Source of the DNA: Caballeronia sp. M1242
GTDB lineage: Bacteria > Pseudomonadota > Gammaproteobacteria > Burkholderiales > Burkholderiaceae
Assembly: GCF_017220215.1 (NCBI RefSeq)
Contig: NZ_CP071132.1
Span: 372,001 to 436,000, forward strand
Reading direction: 5' to 3'
Length of the DNA stretch: 64,000 nucleotides
The notes under the pieces were generated by a model. It saw only the letters and a program-made list of their open reading frames with translations. It had not been told where the DNA came from and did no database searches. Below are positions 33,825-41,343 of this stretch, one piece after another. Both the position numbers and the translations under genes were made by a program. Positions within the stretch are counted from its first letter, which is position 1; each line of letters starts with the position of its first letter.

Positions 33825-34918
33825 GACGCACGCACCCGCTTCGTGTTCGTCAGGAAATCGACGTACCACGGCAGCGCCTCTTTCATTCCCGCGCGCAAAT
33901 CGACGAGCGGCACATAGCCGAGTTCACGCTGCGCCTTCGACACGTCCGCTTGCGAATGGCGCACGTCGCCTGCGCGGAAATCGCGGTGCGCCGGTTGCTT
34001 GTGATATGCGTGGCCCAGTTCCGCGAGACCGTCGCGGATCACATGAAAGAGGTCGTTGAGCGTCGTGCGTCCGCCCACCGCGACGTTGTAGACCTCGCTC
34101 GAGGCAAGCTCCGCGCGAAGCGCCGCGCGCAAGTTCGCCTGCACCACATTGCCGACATAGCAGAAGTCGCGGCTCGTTTCGCCGTCGCCATTGATCTGCA
34201 CGTCTTCGCCCGATAGCATGGCGGCAATCCACTTCGGAATCACCGCCGCGTAGGCGCCGTCCGGATCCTGCCGCGGTCCAAACGCGTTGAAGTACCGCAT
34301 GCCGATGGAGGCGAATCCGTAAGTGCGCGCATATACGCTCGCATAGATCTCGTTCACCAGCTTGGTGACGGCATACGGTGACAGCGGATTGCCTATGCGC
34401 TCTTCGCGCTTCGGAAGATTGGGCTCATCGCCATACGTCGAACTCGACGCCGCGTAGACGAAGCGGCGCACGCCGGCCCGCCGCGACGCATCGAGCATGT
34501 TGAGAAAGCCCGTTGCATTGACATCGTGGGTCGCAATCGGATCTTTCACCGAACGCGGCACCGACCCGAGCGCAGCCTGATGCAGCACGAAGTCCACGCC
34601 GTCTACCGCGGCATCGCACGCGCGCGCGTCACGGATATCGGCCTCCTGAAAGCTGAAATTGCGCCAGCGCGTTTCGCCGACGCGCGACCTGATCTCATCG
34701 AGATTGCGCTGATGCCCGGTCGCGAAGTTGTCCAACCCGCGCACTTCCTGTCCGAGCACGAGAAGCGTCTCGACAAGATTCGATCCGATGAAGCCCGCCG
34801 CGCCCGTCACGAGCCATCGAAAGCGCTGTGCAGCGAGCGCATCGCGCAAGCCGGATTGCGACTCGTGCAGCAGCCATGCCGGCATCGTCGACTCATTCAA
34901 CAAGGTTTCTCTCTGCAT
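33821..34918 (-). CDS. tviC: UDP-N-acetylglucosamine(uronic acid) C4-epimerase (TviC/WbpP-like)
   Basis: A 365-residue extended SDR epimerase predicted to convert UDP-GlcNAcA to UDP-GalNAcA (or UDP-GlcNAc to UDP-GalNAc). The NAD site is LVTGAAGFIGSNLVE (about residues 36-50), the Ser and Tyr-Lys catalytic set is YAASSSTYGDE with SPYAVTK (Tyr182, Lys186), and RYFNAFGPRQDPDGAYAAVIPKW and SRDFCYVGNVVQANL are typical of WbpP/TviC. The ATG at 34918 lies ten bases after the vexE stop; a start 19 codons earlier would overlap vexE. It is coupled to the lyase by ATGA. Confidence 0.9.
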   Translation of the reverse strand: MQRETLLNESTMPAWLLHESQSGLRDALAAQRFRWLVTGAAGFIGSNLVETLLVLGQEVRGLDNFATGHQRNLDEIRSRVGETRWRNFSFQEADIRDARACDAAVDGVDFVLHQAALGSVPRSVKDPIATHDVNATGFLNMLDASRRAGVRRFVYAASSSTYGDEPNLPKREERIGNPLSPYAVTKLVNEIYASVYARTYGFASIGMRYFNAFGPRQDPDGAYAAVIPKWIAAMLSGEDVQINGDGETSRDFCYVGNVVQANLRAALRAELASSEVYNVAVGGRTTLNDLFHVIRDGLAELGHAYHKQPAHRDFRAGDVRHSQADVSKAQRELGYVPLVDLRAGMKEALPWYVDFLTNTKRVRAS

Positions 34919-34928
34919 AACCTTCTGC

Positions 34929-36965
34929 TCAGTTGATACACGATAGGTTTCGATCGCATGCGGCGCGCGTTGCATGAGCGGACGGATCGACCGGACGCAC
35001 GTGACGCCACAGCCCGCCGCTCAGGCGCAGGTCTTCCGGCGCTCCGGCAAGATGCTCGCGCAGGTGGCCGAGATAAGCCTCCTGCCATCGGAGCGCATAG
35101 CGTTCGACATCCTCGCCGGGCTCGGCGGCGGGCAGCATTTCGAGTGTTTGCACGATCTTGCCGTTGCGCCATCGCGGCGCATAAAAGACCGACGGCGAGC
35201 CGAGCCGGTGCGCGGCACGTGCCGCGAACGACGAGTAGGTGATCTCCTGCCCGGCGAACGGAACGCGCGGCGCGGCGGGGTTCGGCGCGCCATCGACCGC
35301 AATACATACCGCGAAGCCGGATTGAAGGGCGCGAAAGCATTGCCGGGCCACTTGCGCCTCGGTCTGGTCCGCCGTGGAGATGAGCGCGGACGCGTAATGC
35401 GCCGTGGCGACGCCCGGCATGCTCGCCACCCAGCGCGACGGAATGCCGAGCAGTTCGAGCACCATCAGGCCGGCGTACATGGGGCCGACATGCGCGGTCG
35501 CGACCACGACACCCTTTCCGCCCGCAAGTAATGGGGCGAACCGCCGCTCCGTTTCGTCGAGATCGTCGAGCAAGGTCATGGCTTCTTCAATCAGATGATC
35601 GCGACATTCGAGCCATTCCAGCAACAGATGATCGACCAGATGTCCCCAGCGCGCCGCCCGCTCCCATGCTTCGCGCGTCGCCGGGTCCGCTTCCCTGCGT
35701 AGTGACCACGCCCAATCGAGCCTTTCCTTCGGGATACTGACTTCATCAAGTCGCATATCGACTTGCGCCATTGCGAGCGCAAAACTCGAAGGCAGCAGGC
35801 GGTCTCGCGCGTCGAGACGTTTGCGGTAAAGCTCGGACGCTTGATCCTTTCTGCCGGCCTGAGACAACGCCGCGATCGCGAGACGCTGTACGCGTTCATC
35901 GTCCGGGCGCTGGGATGCGAGCGTCAGCATGTGGTCTGCCGATTCCGCGTGGCGGCCGCAGTGGCGCAATGCGCGGGCGAGTAACGTTCGCGTGTGCGCA
36001 AGGTCGGGACAACGCTCGCACGCGCTTTGCAGATGCGTGACGGCATCTTCATAGCGACCCGCGCGCAGCAGCGTCTCGCCATAGAGCGTCATGAGCCGCA
36101 TGTCGTTCGGTGCGAGCGCCACGCCGCGCGCCAATTGTTCGAGCGCTCGCAGATGGCCGCCGTCCGAGACGCCGCTCGCCAGATACGCCTGCCCCAGTTG
36201 CGAACGCAGCGCCGTGCCGTCGAGTCCGGCGCGCAATGCCGCCTCTCCCGCAGATATCGCGAGTCCGATACGGTTGTCGCTCGCCAGCGCCTGCACGACG
36301 GCCGCCGCAGCGCGATCGTTGGGCATGCTCGCGGCGTCGAGGCGCGATGCGAGCCGCGCGGCGACTTCCGTATGCCCCGCGCGCGTGAGCGCGGTCAGCC
36401 ACGCGTGCGCATGCGCGGCGTGCGCCACCGCCATGTCGATGCTCGCGCGCGCCAGTTCGGCCGCCTCTGCGACGCGCCCCGCCTGGAGCCGCAACTGGAT
36501 GCAGGCCGCACGCGCAGCCGGCGCGTCGGGTTCGATCCGCGCTGCGGCATCCGCGTGCCTCACCGCTTCGTCCCAGCGTTGCAAGCGGCCGAGAACGCTC
36601 GCGAGCATCCGCCGCTCCTCGGCGAGCTCGGGCCACGCGTTCACCAATGCGCCGAGGACGGCGGCTGCGTCGTGCAGCGCGCCGTCCCTAATTAGCGGCG
36701 ATACGACGAGGCGCTTCACGTCGATGCGGGCATCGGCGGCGCGGATGAGCGACGCATCCAGTGCCTCGATCGCGGCGGCTCCGTTCTCGCCGACGCGAAT
36801 CTGCGCGATGGCGCGATACACGCGCGCCGCTTCATCAGGCACAGCGCCGGCTCGCACGGCATCGGCATACGCGGCGAGGCCGGCAGTCCACTCGCCTTTT
36901 CTGACCAGAGCCTTGCAGGCATCGAACGGCGTGCGGCCATTCGGCTTGTTCATCGGCTTATCCAT
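34929..36965 (-). CDS. vexE: TPR protein with LpxL-like acyltransferase domain (VexE-like)
   Basis: A 678-residue protein, close to the roughly 660 residues of Salmonella VexE. Residues 1 to about 400 are helical TPR-type repeats (for example ALEQLARGVALAPNDMRLMTLYGETLLRAGRY in part). The C-terminal 260 residues resemble lipid A acyltransferases: KGVVVATAHVGPMYAGL (His492), PRVPFAGQEITYSSFAARAAHR and SPSVFYAPRW. In Salmonella VexE is needed to put a lipid on the reducing end of Vi. The acidic partner four residues after His in LpxL is not obvious here. It overlaps vexD by eight bases. Confidence 0.85.
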   Translation of the reverse strand: MDKPMNKPNGRTPFDACKALVRKGEWTAGLAAYADAVRAGAVPDEAARVYRAIAQIRVGENGAAAIEALDASLIRAADARIDVKRLVVSPLIRDGALHDAAAVLGALVNAWPELAEERRMLASVLGRLQRWDEAVRHADAAARIEPDAPAARAACIQLRLQAGRVAEAAELARASIDMAVAHAAHAHAWLTALTRAGHTEVAARLASRLDAASMPNDRAAAAVVQALASDNRIGLAISAGEAALRAGLDGTALRSQLGQAYLASGVSDGGHLRALEQLARGVALAPNDMRLMTLYGETLLRAGRYEDAVTHLQSACERCPDLAHTRTLLARALRHCGRHAESADHMLTLASQRPDDERVQRLAIAALSQAGRKDQASELYRKRLDARDRLLPSSFALAMAQVDMRLDEVSIPKERLDWAWSLRREADPATREAWERAARWGHLVDHLLLEWLECRDHLIEEAMTLLDDLDETERRFAPLLAGGKGVVVATAHVGPMYAGLMVLELLGIPSRWVASMPGVATAHYASALISTADQTEAQVARQCFRALQSGFAVCIAVDGAPNPAAPRVPFAGQEITYSSFAARAAHRLGSPSVFYAPRWRNGKIVQTLEMLPAAEPGEDVERYALRWQEAYLGHLREHLAGAPEDLRLSGGLWRHVRPVDPSAHATRAACDRNLSCIN

Positions 36966-38118
36966 TGAAGAACTCGCGCGCGAGCATCACGGCGACGCGT
37001 ACGACAAGCGCGAGCGCAAGACCCGCAGCCAGCGACGCCAACAAAAGAAGCGGCACGTTCGGGCTCGTGGGCCGGTCCGTCGGCAAGGGCCGCGTGATGA
37101 CCGTCAGGTATCGCTGGAGCTTCAGCGTATCCGTGAATGCCTGCTGATAACTTTGCTGGGTCGCGGTGAGATTGGCATCCGCGAACGCCTCGGCGTTCTT
37201 CAACGATTCATAGTCGCCCAACTGGCTCGCCTGAGTCTTGCCCTTGCCGCTAATGCGCTCTCGCGTCTGCGCGAGCCGCTCCGTCAATGCCTGCACCTGT
37301 GCCGCTGCCGGAGCCAGCATCGGGTGCTGCGGATTGCCGAGCGCGCGAATCTTGTCGAGGTTGATCTGCGCCGTGTTGAGCTCGGTTTCCAGTTGAGCCG
37401 AGAGATTGAGCAGCATGGCCGCGTTCGCAGCGGGATCGAGATTCTGGTTGACGATTCGCCATTTCGTCAGCGCCGCGCGTGCCGACTGCGCCTCTTTCCG
37501 CGCCAGCGCGACGGCCTGCCGGCTCACCTTGAGCGCATCGTCGACGCCCTTCTCATCCATTCGTTGTACGAAGTTTTGAGCGAGGTCGAGCAGCGCATCC
37601 GAGATCGCCGCAGCATCGGCCGGCGAATAGGCGCTCACCTGCATGACATCGACCTGTTCCATGATGTTGTACGACACCTTCACGGACGAACGGTATGCGC
37701 GATAGAGAGCGTCTTCGGACGCGTTCGACGGCAGCCGGTTAGGCAGATCGAGACCGTTCAACGTGAGCCGGCGGCGCAGTCCGATTCTTCCGTCGAGTTG
37801 GCGCATGCAGTCGCGAGAAGCGAGGAAGTCGCTGACGGCCCAGCCATCGACGAAACCGGCAGCCACGCCAGCGCCGCCGCCGGTCGTAAAGAGACTCGCT
37901 GCGCCGCCCGTGAGCGGCGCAGCGCTCGAAGTCGCGCGCACCGAGAATCGCGCTTCGGCGGAATAGCGCGGTTTCGCAACGAACGTCGCGTACGCCGCGC
38001 ACAACGCGACCGGCACGAGAACGAGCGCGAGCATCATCCAGCGCGCCTTTCGCCGCGCGAGCCTCGCCGTGTCTCGTTCACGGCGGCGCGCTTCGATGAC
38101 CGATCCGGACTCAGACAT
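36958..38118 (-). CDS. vexD: Capsule export inner-membrane protein (VexD/KpsE-like PCP)
   Basis: A 386-residue polysaccharide co-polymerase of the KpsE/VexD family, linking the ABC transporter to the VexA channel. There is an N-terminal helix (ARWMMLALVLVPVALCAAYATFV), the typical Wzz-like start KPRYSAEARFSVR, the family pattern GWAVSDFLASRDCMRQLDGRIG, a long periplasmic coiled coil (about 200-330) and a C-terminal helix after RPTSPNVP. Start ATG at 38118 overlaps vexC by eight bases. The N-terminus is preceded by a basic stretch RRRERDTARLARRKAR. Confidence 0.9.
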   Translation of the reverse strand: MSESGSVIEARRRERDTARLARRKARWMMLALVLVPVALCAAYATFVAKPRYSAEARFSVRATSSAAPLTGGAASLFTTGGGAGVAAGFVDGWAVSDFLASRDCMRQLDGRIGLRRRLTLNGLDLPNRLPSNASEDALYRAYRSSVKVSYNIMEQVDVMQVSAYSPADAAAISDALLDLAQNFVQRMDEKGVDDALKVSRQAVALARKEAQSARAALTKWRIVNQNLDPAANAAMLLNLSAQLETELNTAQINLDKIRALGNPQHPMLAPAAAQVQALTERLAQTRERISGKGKTQASQLGDYESLKNAEAFADANLTATQQSYQQAFTDTLKLQRYLTVITRPLPTDRPTSPNVPLLLLASLAAGLALALVVRVAVMLAREFFNG

Positions 38119-38827
38119 CGAACGGACCTCTGGCGGCGTCGAGTCCGTTGCCGTCCGCGCTTGCGACGGACTCGCTGTTCGCCCGGCGCGGAGGGAATCG
38201 ACGGAGGCACTCGTCGAGATCGGCGTCGATTCGAAGGCTGCTTCCTTCATAGACCAAACCTTTGACGCAATAATCCGCCATCTGCTGACGACGGTAAGTT
38301 GAGAGAATGAGCGTGCGCCCGACCAGTCGTTCGTCGAACAGCGCGCGCCACAGACGCGCGAAGCGGCTTGCTTCATGTGGCAGGGCGCCGTCGACCACAT
38401 AGACATCGAAGTCGGGCGCGAGCGCGAGCGCAAACGACACTTCCTGACGCGTCGCGAGCGGCCAATGTTCCATCGGCAGTTCGAGATGCGCGGGGCACGT
38501 AATAAGGTCCGCCACGAGTTCGATAGCCGCCTTCGCAGGCAAGCCATGCAGCGCGCACACGAACTCGATCATGCGCAGTCCGTTCGCCTTGCCGCGAATG
38601 AAGCCCTGTCGGCTGAGCGGCCACGACACGCGACCGCGATGCTCGACGAAGCCGTGGCGCGGCCTGCGCAGGCCGGCCAGCACATCGATCAGTGCGCGAT
38701 GGGCTTCGGGCGTTCGCGAAAGCAACGCATAGCGTCCCCGCGCAATGTCGAGATCGACGTTCGATATCAGCGGCGTGAGCGAGCCCGAGATCGTCGATGA
38801 ACACGTGACGGCGTGCAGTCGGATCAT
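38111..38827 (-). CDS. vexC: Capsule ABC transporter ATPase homologue with all catalytic motifs degenerate (VexC/KpsT-like)
   Basis: A 238-residue protein that aligns along its length with KpsT/VexC: MIRLHAVTC at the start, RVSWPLSRQGFIRG after the nucleotide region, HLELPMEHW, SFALALAPDFDVYVVD and the late MADYC. Yet the Walker A region reads SRTPEAHRA (37-45) instead of GxxGxGKST, the signature is PLATRQ instead of SSGMRS, the Walker B Glu is Gly147, and the switch His is Thr177. The frame is intact and embedded in the operon (5 bases after vexB, overlap with vexD). It is probably not an active ATPase. Confidence 0.83.
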   Translation of the reverse strand: MIRLHAVTCSSTISGSLTPLISNVDLDIARGRYALLSRTPEAHRALIDVLAGLRRPRHGFVEHRGRVSWPLSRQGFIRGKANGLRMIEFVCALHGLPAKAAIELVADLITCPAHLELPMEHWPLATRQEVSFALALAPDFDVYVVDGALPHEASRFARLWRALFDERLVGRTLILSTYRRQQMADYCVKGLVYEGSSLRIDADLDECLRRFPPRRANSESVASADGNGLDAARGPFDV

Positions 38828-38832
38828 GTCGG

Positions 38833-40146
38833 TCACATCGGCTGGACGTTGCATCGCGCGAACCGTTCGGCGCAAAGCGCCACGGCCGCAAGAAGGACGA
38901 GCGACGTGACGAAGTAGGAGAGACGCGCATCCGTCGAGCGATAGCTTTCGAAATACGCCGAGCGCAATAGCTGCATGCCGTGCGCGAACGGCGACCACAA
39001 GAACCACCCGCGATACTGCTCCGGCAACTGCTCCGACACGAAGAACACGCTGCTGAAGATTTCGAGCAGTCGTTCGATGGCCGTGGCAAGGCGCAGGAAG
39101 AAGCGCCACTTGCTCGCGATAGCGCCGAAGAACACGCCCGTCGACGCGCCGCCGAAGCCCATCGCGATCACATAGCCGAAGAACGCGGGCCAGCTCGCCG
39201 GCAAGCTGATCAGATCGAACCCGTGGCCGACGAGAATCAGCGTCGCGAACACGAGAACGAAGATGGCCTGATACAGCACGGCCTGCACGCACGCGCACAG
39301 GAGCGGCGTGACGCCCTGAAGGTTGAGCCATCCGCGAGCGGAGATGTAGCTCGTGCTGCTTCGAAAGATGATCTGCCGGAACATGATCCACGTCGTCGCG
39401 CCCAGCAACGAGAAGGTCGGCACGTCCATTCCCAGAATGAACTGGGTTCCCGTCAGCAAGTAGAGCGACGAAATGAGCGTGAGCAGCACCGCCGGTCCGA
39501 AAAACGCCCACGCGAGTGCGAAGCGGCTTTCGCCTTGCATGGTGTCGAGCTGGAAGATCAGCATCGGAAGCAACGCGCGCAGGTCGGAGCGGCCGGCTTG
39601 CACCGCCCGTGGCCGTTGTCTCGCATGAAGCGAGGCGATGCGAGACTTCAGCGCCGCGAGGTCGCTGGCTTCGCCGGCGCTGACGTCCGGCGTCAGCGCG
39701 CGGTCCTCGCGCGACGCGCTGCGGCGAGCCTCGCGCGCTTCTTCTTCGCGACGGCGGCGGACGCGCTTTTCGTGTGCATCGGCAAGATGCGCTTCTTCTC
39801 GTGCGAGCGTGGCCGGCGCGTAGCCGGGAGCGAACACATCGACGCCCGCGCGGATGTCGTTCTCCAGGAGACGAATCGCGGTGCGCAGTTGCCGTCGCCG
39901 CAGATCGAGCGTTTCTTCGTCTGCGGGCGGCACGCCCTCGCTAAGACGCGCCTGTAGCGACTCGTACACCTGACGCCGCTGCCCAGGCGTCTCGCGCGGT
40001 GAACGGCGCAGCGCCGCGAGGATAAGCGCGAGCGTCGTCGCGGGCGCGTGCGGCCCGGCGTCTTCCATCTGCGCGCCCGCGCCGATCCGGTAGCCGTTTG
40101 TTCGCCGACGCGCGCGCCAGTCGTCTATCCGCCTCTTATTGCTCAT
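38833..40146 (-). CDS. vexB: Capsule ABC transporter permease with long N-terminal extension (VexB/KpsM-like)
   Basis: A 437-residue protein. The C-terminal about 250 residues are an ABC-2 polysaccharide exporter permease with six membrane helices (ESRFALAWAFFGPAVLLTLISSLYLL onward, MFRQIIFRSS, WFLWSPFAHGMQLLRSAYFESY). KpsM/VexB proteins are about 260 residues. Here about 175 hydrophilic residues precede them, rich in Arg, Glu and Ala, with charged helices such as REEAHLADAHEKRVRRRREE. The extension is cytosolic by the positive-inside rule. It begins nine bases after the vexA stop. Confidence 0.87.
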   Translation of the reverse strand: MSNKRRIDDWRARRRTNGYRIGAGAQMEDAGPHAPATTLALILAALRRSPRETPGQRRQVYESLQARLSEGVPPADEETLDLRRRQLRTAIRLLENDIRAGVDVFAPGYAPATLAREEAHLADAHEKRVRRRREEEAREARRSASREDRALTPDVSAGEASDLAALKSRIASLHARQRPRAVQAGRSDLRALLPMLIFQLDTMQGESRFALAWAFFGPAVLLTLISSLYLLTGTQFILGMDVPTFSLLGATTWIMFRQIIFRSSTSYISARGWLNLQGVTPLLCACVQAVLYQAIFVLVFATLILVGHGFDLISLPASWPAFFGYVIAMGFGGASTGVFFGAIASKWRFFLRLATAIERLLEIFSSVFFVSEQLPEQYRGWFLWSPFAHGMQLLRSAYFESYRSTDARLSYFVTSLVLLAAVALCAERFARCNVQPM

Positions 40147-40155
40147 GATGCCGCG

Positions 40156-41292
40156 TCAATCCGCCAGCGCGCTCACCGAGCGCGCGGTGCCGAGCGACGC
40201 GCTGAAGGTGGACAGCAGCTTCTGCACTTGCGTGAACGGGGCGTCGGATACCAGCACGGCATCGCCGTCATGCACGACGAACTGGCCCGCGAGTGCAATC
40301 TGCTCCGGCCGCGTGAAATCGAACTGATAGACGGTCGGTCGTGCATCGCCCGGCCCGCGCTCGCTCGTCCCGGCTCTGCGCAGCAGATACACGCCGCGCG
40401 GATTCGCGAGCGCGTCGCTAAGACCGCGCGAATCGCCGAGCGCATCGAGAAGCGTGTAATCGCGCTTCGGCACCTTGATGCGCCCTTGCACGCCCGCCGC
40501 GCCGAGCACCACGACCTGTTCGACCACGTCATGCGCGATGATCGAATCGCCCGGTCGCAGCGGAATGTCGTTGGCGCGCGTTCGATACACGTCCGCAAGC
40601 CGTATGGTGGCTTCCGTGCCTTGACGTCGCACCAAAATCGCCAACTGTTCGGGGTTGACCTGACTGGGCGCGGCGAGGCCGAGCACATCGCTCAGGCGAG
40701 ACATGTCGCGGCCGAGCGCATACACGCCGGGCTTTTGAAGATCGCCCTGAACCGTGACCGTCTGTCCGCGCCGCGTCGTGGGCCGCACGACGACGTCCGA
40801 AGCAGTCATGAGCCGGCTCAGACGCCGCATGATCGCAGCGCGTAGTTCGGCTGCGGTCAGCCCCTCTGCGCGGATGCTGCCCACATATGGCAAGTAGATG
40901 TCGCCTGCACGGTCGACGATCATCTCGCCCAGGTCAGACGCGCCGTTCGGCCCGGCCGGATAAACGGCGAGACCGTCGCGCTCGAAGACGGTCACGTCTA
41001 TGCCATCGCCTGGCGCGAGACGTTCGTAGTCGAACGCGGCCGCGTGCGCGAACGCGGGCGGAAACGTCGAAGGGCGCGCGCTATGTCCGGCAAGAACCGT
41101 CTGGGCTGTCGCGGGAACGAGCACGACGTCGCCCCGCGCGTCCGATGCGTTGATCTCGCTCACCATCGGCCCGCTGCGCGGCAAGCCGCATCCCTGAAGG
41201 AAGCACGCGCTGGCAAGGCCGAGCAGCAACGCCGCGCACTGTCGCGCGCGGGTGACTTTCGCCGGGAAGATTTCACGAGCCAACGATTTCAT
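40156..41292 (-). CDS. vexA: Outer-membrane polysaccharide export lipoprotein (VexA/Wza-like)
   Basis: A 378-residue Wza/KpsD-type outer-membrane export lipoprotein. The lipobox is LQGC (Cys near residue 35). The PES domain starts at DYERLAPGDGIDVTVFERDGL and contains DRAGDIYLPYVGSIRAEGLTAAELR, followed by SLBB domains (VTVQGDLQKPGVYAL and VVVLGAAGVQGRIKVPK). The start at 41292 has AGGAAG before it; an upstream ATG 16 codons earlier would lengthen the signal peptide unnaturally. It forms the outer-membrane exit for the capsule. Confidence 0.92.
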   Translation of the reverse strand: MKSLAREIFPAKVTRARQCAALLLGLASACFLQGCGLPRSGPMVSEINASDARGDVVLVPATAQTVLAGHSARPSTFPPAFAHAAAFDYERLAPGDGIDVTVFERDGLAVYPAGPNGASDLGEMIVDRAGDIYLPYVGSIRAEGLTAAELRAAIMRRLSRLMTASDVVVRPTTRRGQTVTVQGDLQKPGVYALGRDMSRLSDVLGLAAPSQVNPEQLAILVRRQGTEATIRLADVYRTRANDIPLRPGDSIIAHDVVEQVVVLGAAGVQGRIKVPKRDYTLLDALGDSRGLSDALANPRGVYLLRRAGTSERGPGDARPTVYQFDFTRPEQIALAGQFVVHDGDAVLVSDAPFTQVQKLLSTFSASLGTARSVSALAD

Positions 41293-41343
41293 CGCTTCCT
41301 TCTCTGAACCATCGAGCCACACGCGCCCGCTCTCATGCATGCA

